Shown one piece after another: positions 19,334-27,471 of a DNA stretch of 64,000 nt (positions are counted from its first letter, which is position 1; every line of letters begins with the position of its first letter). The DNA is from Marinobacter alexandrii. Lineage in GTDB: Bacteria; Pseudomonadota; Gammaproteobacteria; Pseudomonadales; Oleiphilaceae. A model generated the notes under the pieces. It did no database searches and was not told the DNA's origin. It was given only the letters and a program-made list of their open reading frames with translations. The stretch covers positions 434,001 to 498,000 of the forward strand of contig NZ_SWKM01000012.1 of assembly GCF_005871205.1 (NCBI RefSeq), read 5' to 3'. The position numbers and the translations under genes were made by a program.

Positions 19334-20286
19334 TTCTCCAGCAGCTTTTCGAGGTAACCGGCCAGGCCTTTGCGCAGCAGCAGGACCATCAGGATGATGG
19401 CGCCGCCCATGAGCAGCATCCAGTCTTCGCTCAGATGCTCAAAGGAGTACTGCAGACCCTCGTAGGTGATGGTGCCAAGGATGGCGCCATAAATGGTGCC
19501 CATACCGCCGAGGATCGACATCACCAGTGCCGTGCCGGACATTTCCCAGGTCATGAATTGCGGGTTTACGTAGCCGTACTGCAGGGCGAACAGCAAGCCG
19601 GCGTAGGCGGCCAGGGTGCTGCCAATGATGTAACTGATCAGGCGGAACGCGAAGATGTTGTAGCCCAGGGCTTCAGTGCGCTCCGGGTTCAGGCGGCTGG
19701 CTTCGACAATGCGGCCAAAGCGCGAACGCAGGGTGATTTTGATTGCCAAGAGGGTGACCAGTACGGCCAGTAGCGACAGGTAATAGAAGTGCGTTGGGTT
19801 ATCCAGGTTCAGGAAGTTCAGGCCAAAGATGCTGGTCTCTGGCTTCATGAAGATGAACAGGCCGTCATTGCCCCCGAACTCCAGGGAGTCGAAGAAGAAG
19901 TAGTAGGCCATCTGCGATATCGCGAGGGTAATCATGATGAAGTAGATGCCGGAGGTGCGCAGCACGACTACGCCGACAACCAGGGCAATCAAGGCGCTGA
20001 TTGCCAGGATGTAGACGGCATAAACCCAGAAATTAACTGCCTCGTACTCCGGAGTGAGAATCACAAACAGATACCCACCCAGTCCGTAAAAGAGGGCGTG
20101 CCCAAGGGTCACCAGGCCGACACGGCCTACCAGGAAATCCAGGGACATCACGAACACCGCCAGAATCAGGATGGTGGTGGCCTTTCCGACGAAGAACGAG
20201 TTGTCCTCCAGGAACAGGGGGATGCAGAGGGCGATTAGAAAGAAGATCGCGAGGAAAATACGCTCGGTGCGTTTCTCGAAAATCAT
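19330..20286 (-). CDS. livM: LIV-type ABC permease (LivM family)
   Basis: 318 residues with about eight to nine hydrophobic helices and the LivM-type elements LVGRVGLVTLGHALFYGLGGY and the cytoplasmic coupling region RSRFGRIVEASRLNPERTEALGYN. It is one of two membrane subunits of the importer. Thirteen bases separate it from livH. Confidence 0.92.
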   Translation of the reverse strand: MIFEKRTERIFLAIFFLIALCIPLFLEDNSFFVGKATTILILAVFVMSLDFLVGRVGLVTLGHALFYGLGGYLFVILTPEYEAVNFWVYAVYILAISALIALVVGVVVLRTSGIYFIMITLAISQMAYYFFFDSLEFGGNDGLFIFMKPETSIFGLNFLNLDNPTHFYYLSLLAVLVTLLAIKITLRSRFGRIVEASRLNPERTEALGYNIFAFRLISYIIGSTLAAYAGLLFALQYGYVNPQFMTWEMSGTALVMSILGGMGTIYGAILGTITYEGLQYSFEHLSEDWMLLMGGAIILMVLLLRKGLAGYLEKLLEK

Positions 20287-20299
20287 GTTCGGCTCCCGC

Positions 20300-21163
20300 T
20301 TACTTGGCGAACAGGCCCTGGGGCTTCACCAGCAGCACCAGGATCATAAAGATGTAAATAATCATGTTGGACATGCTGGGCATCAACACCGCTGCAAAGG
20401 TACTGATAACGCCAACGAGCAGAGCACCCACAAAGGCACCTTTAATCGAACCCATGCCGCCGATGACGACCACCACGAAGCAGGTGATCAGCACGCTTTC
20501 GCCCATACCCGGCACGATGGAACGCATCGGTGCGGCGATAATGCCGGACACCGCGGCCAGCATGACGCCAATGGCAAACACGATGGTGTAGAGGCTCTTG
20601 ATGTTGACGCCCAAGGCTTCGACCATTTCCCGGTTGGACTCCCCGGCTCGGATCAGCATGCCCAGACGGGTTTTACTGACAACGAAATAGAGCGCGGCGG
20701 CGATAGCGATGCAGATCAGTGCCGCAAAAATGCGGTAGATCGGGTAGCTGGAGTTGTCGGTGAAGGGGACCGAACCGCCAAGGGTGTCTGGAACGGCAAC
20801 GCCGTAAGGGTCGTTACCCCAGAGAATGCTTTGCAGGGAATTGAAGACGAAGATCATGCCGATGGTCAGCAGCACCTGATCCAGGTGATTGCGATTGTAC
20901 AATCGCTGTATCAGCACCCGCTCGATCAGAATGCCCAGGCCTAGCGCAATCACCGCCGACAGTAGCGCCGATAGCGTAAAGCTGCCGGTAATAGAGACGA
21001 AGTACCACACCAGGTACGCGCCGACCATGTACATGGAACCATGGGCCAGATTGAGAATGCCCATCACGCCGAACACAAGGGTCAGGCCGGAGGCGATCAG
21101 AAACAGCAGCAACCCGTACTGGATACCATTAACGAGTTGCACGAAGATAAGTTCGGTAGACAT
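20300..21163 (-). CDS. livH: LIV-type ABC permease (LivH family)
   Basis: 287 residues, mostly hydrophobic, opening with FVQLVNGIQYGLLLFLIASG and MGILNLAHGSMYMVGAY, both characteristic of LivH. The coupling loop SKTRLGMLIRAGESNREMVEALGV is present. I chose the ATG; a TTG four codons upstream is in frame but less likely. Ninety-eight bases separate it from the binding-protein gene, with a hairpin between. Confidence 0.92.
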   Translation of the reverse strand: MSTELIFVQLVNGIQYGLLLFLIASGLTLVFGVMGILNLAHGSMYMVGAYLVWYFVSITGSFTLSALLSAVIALGLGILIERVLIQRLYNRNHLDQVLLTIGMIFVFNSLQSILWGNDPYGVAVPDTLGGSVPFTDNSSYPIYRIFAALICIAIAAALYFVVSKTRLGMLIRAGESNREMVEALGVNIKSLYTIVFAIGVMLAAVSGIIAAPMRSIVPGMGESVLITCFVVVVIGGMGSIKGAFVGALLVGVISTFAAVLMPSMSNMIIYIFMILVLLVKPQGLFAK

Positions 21164-21224
21164 AGTGATACCCAACGGTTTTACGGATAAGTCAGTTCAG
21201 GTACGGGTAGGTAACTTCGGGTTG

Positions 21225-21246
21225 GCCCCCGGCTATTGCCGGAGGC
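21225..21246 (-). other. hairpin between livK and livH
   Basis: Nine-base stem with one mismatch (GCCCCCGGC and GCCGGAGGC) and a TATT loop, in the gap after the binding-protein gene. No T-run follows. Such hairpins often protect the 3' end of the binding-protein message so that it is made in excess of the permease; that role is inferred here. Confidence 0.4.
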
Positions 21247-21261
21247 TTTCGGAGCCGGTGC

Positions 21262-22437
21262 TCAGAGTTTGCAACCACGAGCCGGGTCTTCCAACGCTGC
21301 TGCGGCGACACTCTGCACCACGTTCACACCATCTTTCACTTCCCGCAGGTAGATGTTCTGAATCGGGTTGTGGGCCCGGGAGAAGGTAAACTCCCCGCGC
21401 GGACTATCGATGGTCAGCTTTTCCATGGTGCTGATAACGGCTTTTTTATCGGAAATGTCACCGTTGAGCTCGCCGATGGTGTTGGCAATGGCTTGACCAG
21501 CGTCATAGCCCTGCACGGCATAGATGTCCGGGTAGTGGCCGTATTCAGTGTTAAAGGCCTCACGAAATGCCTGGTTTTTGGGAACATCCAGCTGTTCCGC
21601 GTAGTGCAGGCCAGTCATGACGCCCTCAGCTGCTTCGCCCTGTGCTTGCAGTGTGCCCTCGGTGAGGAAGCCTGAACCCAACAGGGGGATCTTGCCGCGC
21701 AGGCCCATGGCGTCATAATCTTTCACAAACTTGATGGCGCCGCCGCCGGCAAAGAAGGTGAATACCGCGTCCGGGTTTTCATCGGCGATATCACTGACAT
21801 GGGACTGAAAATTGGTGGAGGGGAAGGGCAGTAGAACCTTTTCGACGATTTCGCCGCCACCGGCTTCGAATGACTCAGCGAAAGCGTCCAGGCTCTCGCG
21901 ACCCATGCCGTAGTTCCAGCTAATTGCATAGACCTTCTTATAGCCCTTCTCCAGCGCCACTTTTCCCATGGGGTAAGACGGCTGCCAGGAAGAGAATGAG
22001 GTGCGGAATACGTTGGGCGAGCAAAGTGGCCCGGTTGCTGCGGCGGAGCCGGCGTTGGGGATGATCATGATGGTGTCTTTACCGCGCAGCATCTTGATCA
22101 TGCCCATGGCAACGCCGGAGTGAACCGGACCGATCACGAAGTCAGCTTCGTGTTGGTTTAACAGGGAAGACGCCAGCTCCGGTGCCCGGGATGGTTTGGC
22201 TTCGGTGTCCAGTTCGATGTATTCGATTTTGGTGCCATGCAACTGCTCAGCGTGTTCTTTAAGTGCCAGCTTCAGGCCATCGCGGCCGGCTTCGCCCAGC
22301 TGTGCGTAAATGCCACTGAACGGCAACATTAAACCAACTTTTACCGTTTCACCGGCGGCCGCCACAGTTGTGGTAGAGAGTCCGGCGGTAAGGGTAGTTG
22401 CCAGTACTGCACCGGCAAGCGTTTTGATCCTGCTCAT
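21262..22437 (-). CDS. livK: periplasmic binding protein of LIV-type ABC importer
   Basis: 391 residues with a signal peptide (MSRIKTLAGAVLATTLTAGL to VAAA). The mature protein is a type I periplasmic binding fold (VKVGLMLPFSGIYAQLGEAGRDG, DFVIGPVHSGVAMGM, YSWNYGMG-like AISWNYGMGRES). It supplies substrate to LivHMGF. Proteins of this group in other bacteria bind benzoate-type acids as well as amino acids. The promoter region contains a tandem XylS/BenR-like site with a -10-like TCTAAT at the right distance, so expression in response to benzoate is predicted. Ribosome site GAGGTG precedes the ATG. Confidence 0.9.
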   Translation of the reverse strand: MSRIKTLAGAVLATTLTAGLSTTTVAAAGETVKVGLMLPFSGIYAQLGEAGRDGLKLALKEHAEQLHGTKIEYIELDTEAKPSRAPELASSLLNQHEADFVIGPVHSGVAMGMIKMLRGKDTIMIIPNAGSAAATGPLCSPNVFRTSFSSWQPSYPMGKVALEKGYKKVYAISWNYGMGRESLDAFAESFEAGGGEIVEKVLLPFPSTNFQSHVSDIADENPDAVFTFFAGGGAIKFVKDYDAMGLRGKIPLLGSGFLTEGTLQAQGEAAEGVMTGLHYAEQLDVPKNQAFREAFNTEYGHYPDIYAVQGYDAGQAIANTIGELNGDISDKKAVISTMEKLTIDSPRGEFTFSRAHNPIQNIYLREVKDGVNVVQSVAAAALEDPARGCKL

Positions 22438-22472
22438 TTCGACACCTCAGATTGTTGTTGTGCGGTACTGCC

Positions 22473-22535
22473 ATTAGAGGCGTCAAAGCGGTGCAGAAAT
22501 ATCCATTTTCTGCACACCCGTGTCCCCTGTATGCA
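22473..22535 (-). promoter_or_regulatory. XylS/BenR-type tandem operator and promoter of the liv operon
   Basis: On the minus strand: distal repeat TGCATACAGGGGACA (22521-22535), six-base spacer, proximal repeat TGCAGAAAATGGATA (22500-22514). The proximal copy fits TGCA-N6-GGNTA exactly; the distal one differs at one of nine fixed positions. The 21-base period equals that of the XylS sites in the TOL Pm promoter. Twenty-one bases after the proximal repeat comes TCTAAT (22473-22478), the same distance as the Pm -10 box as I recall it. The livK start is 36 bases further on. Confidence 0.72.
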
Positions 22536-22582
22536 CGCCTGCACGGGGAGAACCAGAACCAAAGAAAGTCAGGATGATGGTG

Positions 22583-23503
22583 TTACCGCGACAGGTCCGC
22601 ATACACCCGACTGGTCAGATCCTTCTGGATCTGAAGTCGGTCAGTAATGCCCTGTACAACCTGCATGCGTGCCACGGCGCCACTTTGGATTGCCTCCATG
22701 GCGCGCAGCGCGTCACCGGATTGCTCCAGGCAGTGGTTGCAGGACTTGGCAATCCGGTCCATGCCCTCGCCGGCATCGGTGGCTGTGGTATTCAGATTGT
22801 CGGCTATGGCGCGAATGTCCTCGCTGGATTGGTTTGCCCGCAAAGACAGGTTGCGGACTTCGTCGGCAACCACCGCAAACCCGCGACCATGTTCGCCGGC
22901 GCGAGCGGCCTCGATTGAGGCATTGAGCGCCAGCAGATTCGTCTGTTTGGCGATGTCCTGTATTTTGGCAACGATGTCGGCGATTTCTTCCGACTGTTTT
23001 CCCAGTTCGTTGAACACCGTGTCGATGCGTTTCATGTAGCTTGCCAATTCACGGATGGCGGCTTCTGAGCCACTGATGCAGGCGTGGCTCTCGGTCACTT
23101 TCGCCCCGGATGCCTTTGCCAGTTTGCCGGCCTCGGTCATTTCGGCCAGGATCGTGTCGACGTTGGCTCGCAAGTCATCAAGGTGTGCCATGAGTTCCGG
23201 GTCCGGTTCGGACGCCTGTACTGGCTGCTCAGGAGGAAGTGATTCAGGTGTGGGGTCTGGCAGTTGCGGTTCGGCAGGAACCTCGACATAGCGGGTTTCA
23301 GTGACTGTGATCGGGTACCTCAGGTAGCAAATCCAGGACAGGCCGGCGAATGCCAGGGCGACTGAGGCGAGCACAGTCTCCTTTGCAGAATCGGCGCCGA
23401 GCAGAAGAGTCACAGTGGCACTAAAGACGCCAGCGAGTGCGATCAATGCAAAGTACTTGTTGGGACGGGATGGCTCGGAGGCCAGGGTGGCGGTGTTGGC
23501 CAT
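22583..23503 (-). CDS. short methyl-accepting chemotaxis-like protein without ligand domain
   Basis: 306 residues. Two close membrane segments (about 17-36 and 43-62) with only a six-residue loop between them, a proline/glutamate-rich linker (70-105), and a signalling domain with the conserved hairpin tip [20 protein letters not shown] and [11 protein letters not shown]. There is no periplasmic sensor and no evident HAMP, and the domain is shorter than usual. It may sense through the membrane, the linker or a partner, or may serve energy taxis. A XylS/BenR-like tandem site lies upstream, suggesting a role in taxis to aromatic acids. Confidence 0.83.
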   Translation of the reverse strand: MANTATLASEPSRPNKYFALIALAGVFSATVTLLLGADSAKETVLASVALAFAGLSWICYLRYPITVTETRYVEVPAEPQLPDPTPESLPPEQPVQASEPDPELMAHLDDLRANVDTILAEMTEAGKLAKASGAKVTESHACISGSEAAIRELASYMKRIDTVFNELGKQSEEIADIVAKIQDIAKQTNLLALNASIEAARAGEHGRGFAVVADEVRNLSLRANQSSEDIRAIADNLNTTATDAGEGMDRIAKSCNHCLEQSGDALRAMEAIQSGAVARMQVVQGITDRLQIQKDLTSRVYADLSR

Positions 23504-23543
23504 GGTTTGGGTTCCATCGGACTAGGGTTGTTTCTGCAACAAG

Positions 23544-23606
23544 AAACTAAGGGCTGTGAGCCCCTGAGCCTATCCGTAGGCTGCAAACCATTATCCGTAT
23601 TGTGAA
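23544..23606 (-). promoter_or_regulatory. XylS/BenR-type tandem operator of the chemoreceptor gene
   Basis: On the minus strand: distal TTCACAATACGGATA (23592-23606), six-base spacer, proximal TGCAGCCTACGGATA (23571-23585). The proximal repeat fits TGCA-N6-GGNTA exactly, the distal one differs at one fixed base, and the period is 21. Twenty-one bases past the proximal repeat is TAGTTT (23544-23549), a plausible weak -10 box. The ATG lies 41 bases further. Same architecture as the site before livK. Confidence 0.68.
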
Positions 23607-23616
23607 CACCGGCTAC

Positions 23617-23646
23617 CAAACAGACTGGCTCATGCCAGTCTGTTTG
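23617..23646 (-). terminator. hairpin after pcaD
   Basis: Perfect 13-base stem (CAAACAGACTGGC with GCCAGTCTGTTTG) and a four-base loop, ten bases after the pcaD stop. The descending arm ends in TTTG on the pca strand but no long T-run follows. It closes the pcaIJFD operon just upstream of the chemoreceptor promoter. Confidence 0.7.
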
Positions 23647-23655
23647 CAGGAACGA

Positions 23656-24444
23656 TCAAACGCAGTGTTGTAGCAGCAGATTACAGAACTGGTCGGGGCA
23701 CTCTACGGAGGGCACGTGGCCTATTCCATCCAGAATAACCGGCACCTTGCCATCACAGTGTTCGCCCAGCGTCTTTAGCGTGTCCGGCGGTGTTGCTACA
23801 TCGTCGCTACCGCCAAGCAGCAGGATCGGGAGCTTGTGTCCGGCCAACCGGCCACGAAAGTCGCAGCGTCCGAGCATTTCACACAACAGTCCGTAACTGC
23901 GCCCGTCACCCCGTCCCATAATGACCTGCCAGCCACCCAGCAGGGCCGGTTCGGCATCGCACGCCGCCTGGCCGAACCAGCGTGGCACTATGTCTGCAGC
24001 CATGGCGGCGAGCCCCAGCTTGCCGACGTTGGCAGAGCGCTGGTTCCAGGCTTCGGGGGTGCCAATAACGGCGCCGGTATTGGTCAGTGTCGCGGAAAGC
24101 AGTTGGTCCGAGTGCTGGCTGATCAGTTGTTGGCCAATGACGCCTCCGATGGAGGTGCCGGCGAAGTGGAAGGAGGTTGCGCCCGCTTGCTTCACCAACA
24201 GCAAGGCCTCGTGCGCCAGGTACTCTGGGGTGATCTCGTCACTGGCTTTCGGCCAGCTGGCACTGGCGCCGTGGCCGGGAAGATCCCAGGTTAGCACCCG
24301 GAACCTTTCGAGCAGAGCCGGTAGCATGTCGTCCCAGACCCCCTGAGTCATACCCAGGGGGTGGGCAAGCACCAATAACGGTTTTGCGCTGTCGCCAAGC
24401 AGGCGGTAACAGATGGTCCGGCCGTTTTCTTTTAAAAATGCCAT
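23656..24444 (-). CDS. pcaD: 3-oxoadipate enol-lactonase
   Basis: 262 residues. Alpha/beta hydrolase that opens 3-oxoadipate enol-lactone to 3-oxoadipate. Oxyanion region LAHPLG, nucleophile elbow AGTSIGG (Ser98), and C-terminal His in DGIGHVPSVE. It is last in pcaIJFD, 14 bases after pcaF, with AGGAAA before the ATG; upstream in-frame residues overlap pcaF and do not match the family. It joins the catechol route from CatC to PcaIJ. No pcaB, pcaC or pcaGH was found, so it serves the catechol branch here. Confidence 0.93.
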   Translation of the reverse strand: MAFLKENGRTICYRLLGDSAKPLLVLAHPLGMTQGVWDDMLPALLERFRVLTWDLPGHGASASWPKASDEITPEYLAHEALLLVKQAGATSFHFAGTSIGGVIGQQLISQHSDQLLSATLTNTGAVIGTPEAWNQRSANVGKLGLAAMAADIVPRWFGQAACDAEPALLGGWQVIMGRGDGRSYGLLCEMLGRCDFRGRLAGHKLPILLLGGSDDVATPPDTLKTLGEHCDGKVPVILDGIGHVPSVECPDQFCNLLLQHCV

Positions 24445-24458
24445 GGTCGTTTCCTCGC

Positions 24459-25661
24459 TCAGACCCGTTCGATGAGTGTAGCAATGCCCTGGCCCACGCC
24501 CACACACATGGTGCACAGGGCGTAGCGGCCACCGGTGCGCTGCAACTGGTGGGCCGCAGTCATCAGCAGGCGGGCGCCGGACATGCCCAGCGGGTGGCCC
24601 AGGGCGATGGCGCCACCATTGGGGTTAACCCGACTATCGTCGTCGGCAACGCCCAGTTCACGCAATACGGCGAGTCCCTGGGCGGCAAAGGCTTCATTCA
24701 GCTCAATAACATCAAGCTCGTCGACCCCGATGCCCTGCTTCTCGAGCAGTTTGCGCACCGCCGGTACCGGGCCAATGCCCATGATGCGCGGCTCAACACC
24801 GGCAGTGGCCATTCCGAGGATTTTAGCCATGGGTTTCAGACCCTTGGCCTGAACTGCTGCTTCGCTGGCCACCAGCATGGCTGCCGCACCGTCATTGACC
24901 CCGGAAGCATTGCCTGCAGTCACAGTGCCATTGTCCCGGAACGGAGTAGGTAAGGCTGCCAGTTTTTCCAGGCTACTGCTGCGCGGATGCTCATCGGTAT
25001 CAAACACCAACGGCTCCTGCTTGCGGCGCGGGATGTTCACCGGCACGATTTCCTCGGCGAAGATGCCGTCTTGTTGAGCCCGGGCGGTTTTTTCCTGAGA
25101 ACGGAAGGCAAACAGGTCCTGGTCTTCCCGCGACACCTGGTACTGCTCGGCGACGTTTTCCGCCGTTTCAGGCATGGAATCAATGCCGTACTGCTGCTTC
25201 ATCAGAGGATTCACAAAGCGCCACCCAATAGTGGTGTCCTCAATCTTCTGGCCCCGTGAAAAACCGGAGTCAGCCTTGCCCATGACATAGGGCGCGCGGG
25301 ACATGGATTCCACGCCACCGGCCAGTACCAGCTCCATTTCGCCGGCACGAATCGCCCGGAACGCGGTGCCGACGGCGTCCATGCCGGAACCACACAATCT
25401 GTTAAGGGTGGTGCCTGGTACTGACGTCGGTAAGCCGGCCAGCAGGGCCGACATCCGAGCGATGTTGCGGTTGTCTTCGCCAGCCTGGTTGGCGCTGCCC
25501 ATTATGACTTCGTCGATCGCGGTCGGGTCCAGGTCTGGCGCCTGGTCCAGTACGGCCTTGAAAATATGAGCCGCGAGATCATCGGGGCGCACGCTGGCCA
25601 GGGTTCCGCCAAAGCGGCCAATGGCGGAACGGCGGGGATGACAGAGAAATACGTCAGTCAT
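24459..25661 (-). CDS. pcaF: 3-oxoadipyl-CoA thiolase
   Basis: 400 residues. Cleaves 3-oxoadipyl-CoA with CoA to succinyl-CoA and acetyl-CoA. Thiolase active residues are visible: Cys90 in [11 protein letters not shown], His356 in [11 protein letters not shown], and Cys386 in [14 protein letters not shown] lies eight bases before the chosen ATG, which itself follows the pcaJ stop by a few bases. Length and the CxGxGQG ending are typical of PcaF. Confidence 0.94.
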   Translation of the reverse strand: MTDVFLCHPRRSAIGRFGGTLASVRPDDLAAHIFKAVLDQAPDLDPTAIDEVIMGSANQAGEDNRNIARMSALLAGLPTSVPGTTLNRLCGSGMDAVGTAFRAIRAGEMELVLAGGVESMSRAPYVMGKADSGFSRGQKIEDTTIGWRFVNPLMKQQYGIDSMPETAENVAEQYQVSREDQDLFAFRSQEKTARAQQDGIFAEEIVPVNIPRRKQEPLVFDTDEHPRSSSLEKLAALPTPFRDNGTVTAGNASGVNDGAAAMLVASEAAVQAKGLKPMAKILGMATAGVEPRIMGIGPVPAVRKLLEKQGIGVDELDVIELNEAFAAQGLAVLRELGVADDDSRVNPNGGAIALGHPLGMSGARLLMTAAHQLQRTGGRYALCTMCVGVGQGIATLIERV

Positions 25662-25669
25662 GGTGAACC

Positions 25670-26458
25670 TCACTGTTGGCCCGATTGAGTTGAAGCGTGA
25701 TGGGCGTGAGTGCGCGCTTTCAGATCACGTAAAATCTCAAGCTCTTTGGCAGACGGCTCCGGTGTGGTCTCCAGCTGATCCGCAAAGCGGATCTCCCAGC
25801 CGGTGGCTTCGATCACGTCTTCCCGGGTCACGTTCGGGTGCAGCGACGTGACCACCAGTTCTTTGGTGTCCGGGTCTGGCTTGAGAATGCACAGATCGGT
25901 AATCACCACTGTGGGGCCACGACCAATATTAGGGACATTATCCCGTGCGGTGCCGTCGCGGCCGAAACCAACGGTGGTCACGAAGTCCACGTCCTTCACG
26001 AAGGTGCGTTTGGAGTGCTTCACGGTAATGAAGACTTCCTTCGCGTTGGTGGCGATTTCCGGGGCACCACCGCCACCGGGCAGGCGCACTTTTGGCTCCC
26101 GGTAATCACCGATCAGAGTTGTGTTCAGGTTGGCGAAGCGGTCAATCTGGGCGGTGCCCAGGAAGCCGACGCTGATATGGCCGCCCTGGAGCCAGTAACG
26201 GAACATTTCTGGAACGCCGACCGTGGTCAACGCCGATTCGCACAGCTCACCATCACCGATGGACAGTGGCAGTACGTCCGGTTTGGTCTGCAGGGTGCCG
26301 GACTCGTAGATCAGGGTCACATCGGGGGCGTGAGTCAGCCGTGCCAGGTTGGCAGCCTCGCTGGGCAGACCGATGCCGACGAAACAGGTCATGTCGTTGG
26401 TCAGTGCGCGAGCGGCAGTGACGCTCATCATTTCCGAAGAGGTAAATTCAAGGCTCAT
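25670..26458 (-). CDS. pcaJ: 3-oxoadipate CoA-transferase subunit B
   Basis: 262 residues. With PcaI transfers CoA from succinyl-CoA to 3-oxoadipate. The catalytic glutamate sits in IYESGTL (Glu52), and GGGGAPEIATNA is the conserved glycine region. The stop of pcaI overlaps the start (TGATG), and AAGGAG is seven bases before the ATG; a GTG one codon earlier would be too near the ribosome site. Confidence 0.94.
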   Translation of the reverse strand: MSLEFTSSEMMSVTAARALTNDMTCFVGIGLPSEAANLARLTHAPDVTLIYESGTLQTKPDVLPLSIGDGELCESALTTVGVPEMFRYWLQGGHISVGFLGTAQIDRFANLNTTLIGDYREPKVRLPGGGGAPEIATNAKEVFITVKHSKRTFVKDVDFVTTVGFGRDGTARDNVPNIGRGPTVVITDLCILKPDPDTKELVVTSLHPNVTREDVIEATGWEIRFADQLETTPEPSAKELEILRDLKARTHAHHASTQSGQQ

Positions 26459-27273
26459 CACGCAGCTCCTTTTTCAAATACGTTGTCTTGCAGCCAGCTC
26501 TGGAAGGTGTCCCGGTCCCGGGCGATGCCGTCCCACTCTTTGTAGAAAGCGTTGTCGCGGTCGTAATAGCCCAGCGCATAGGAGGGACTTGCGCCTTTCG
26601 GGGCCTCAGCAATGGCCGTAACTGCCCAGGACGGCAACACACAGGCGTTCACGGAAGCGCCCAGATCGTCCACCACCTCCTCAACGGTGACGATGCTGCG
26701 CTTGGCGGCCAGAACCACTTCTTTCTGGATACCCACAATGCCTTCGATCAGTACGTTACCTTTGCGGTCGGCCCGCTGGGCATGAATCACGGCAACGTCC
26801 GGGCGTACCGATGGCACGGCGGCCAGGCGCTCTCCGGTGAACGGGCACTCGATGAACTTGATCTGGTCATTCACCTTTGGCAAGTCGCTGCCGACATAGC
26901 CGCGCAGCACCGCCATTGGCAGGCCGGCAGCACCGGCTTCATAGGCGCAGGCCATGGCAGCGTGACTGTGTTCCAGAATTTCCAGCTTGTTGGGCCAGCT
27001 CTTCTCAACGGCATCCCGCAGGCGGTGCAGCGAGCCGACGCCCGGGTTGCCCCCCCAGGAGAAGATCAGCTTCTTGGCGCAGCCGGCCCCAATCATCTGG
27101 TCGTACACCAGGTCTGGGGTCATTCGGATTAGGGTCAGGTCACGTTTTTCCTGGCGGATAATTTCGTGGCCCGCGGCGAACGGGATCAAGTGGGTAAAGC
27201 CTTCCATCGCTACGGTGTCACCGTTGGTGATGTGTTTGCTCACCGCATCCCGGAGAGAGAGGAATTCAGCCAT
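26458..27273 (-). CDS. pcaI: 3-oxoadipate CoA-transferase subunit A
   Basis: 271 residues. CoA-transferase alpha subunit: GDTVAMEGFTHLIPFAAGHE near the start and FSWGGNPGVGSLHR in the middle are family hallmarks. First gene of pcaIJFD; the ATG has GGAGAC at good distance. Two PcaR-type 15-mers lie 32-65 bases upstream, where an activator or repressor would overlap the promoter. Confidence 0.94.
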   Translation of the reverse strand: MAEFLSLRDAVSKHITNGDTVAMEGFTHLIPFAAGHEIIRQEKRDLTLIRMTPDLVYDQMIGAGCAKKLIFSWGGNPGVGSLHRLRDAVEKSWPNKLEILEHSHAAMACAYEAGAAGLPMAVLRGYVGSDLPKVNDQIKFIECPFTGERLAAVPSVRPDVAVIHAQRADRKGNVLIEGIVGIQKEVVLAAKRSIVTVEEVVDDLGASVNACVLPSWAVTAIAEAPKGASPSYALGYYDRDNAFYKEWDGIARDRDTFQSWLQDNVFEKGAA

Positions 27274-27304
27274 TGCAGTGTCTCCATCGTGTTTCGGTTG
27301 ATAA

Positions 27305-27338
27305 GTTCGATATACGAACATATGTTTAATATGCGAAC
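27305..27338. promoter_or_regulatory. two PcaR-type operators upstream of pcaI
   Basis: GTTCGATATACGAAC (27305-27319) and GTTTAATATGCGAAC (27324-27338), in tandem with a four-base gap. The first is a perfect GTTCG-N5-CGAAC inverted repeat, close to the PcaR 15-mer reported in Pseudomonas putida (GTTCGATAATCGCAC, from memory). Confidence 0.75.
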
Positions 27339-27404
27339 ATCATGGAGGAATTTGATTTGTACCGTCAAGTACAAAATTTCACCAGCTTGATAGGGTGCAC
27401 TAAT

Positions 27405-27419
27405 GTTCGGAGTGCGAAC
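27405..27419. promoter_or_regulatory. PcaR-type operator upstream of pcaR
   Basis: GTTCGGAGTGCGAAC, arms GTTCG and CGAAC with a five-base centre, 53 bases before the pcaR start. Same layout as the two sites near pcaI and about 86 bases from the nearer one (centre to centre), fitting autoregulation. Confidence 0.7.
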
Positions 27420-27471
27420 GAGCTGGTACCATGCGCTGACCCTGGCTTTCAGGGGCGCTTAAGGAGCTGGA

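Noticed and set aside
22491..22515. Inverted repeat GTGCAGAAA / TTTCTGCAC in front of livK, at first read as a dyad operator
   Set aside because: The same bases are better explained as one member of a direct-repeat XylS-type site, since a second repeat and a -10-like box lie at the expected distances. The dyad may still be chance or secondary.
23656..27273. Protocatechuate branch genes (pcaB, pcaC, pcaG, pcaH)
   Set aside because: None was found; pcaIJFD here serve the catechol route only.
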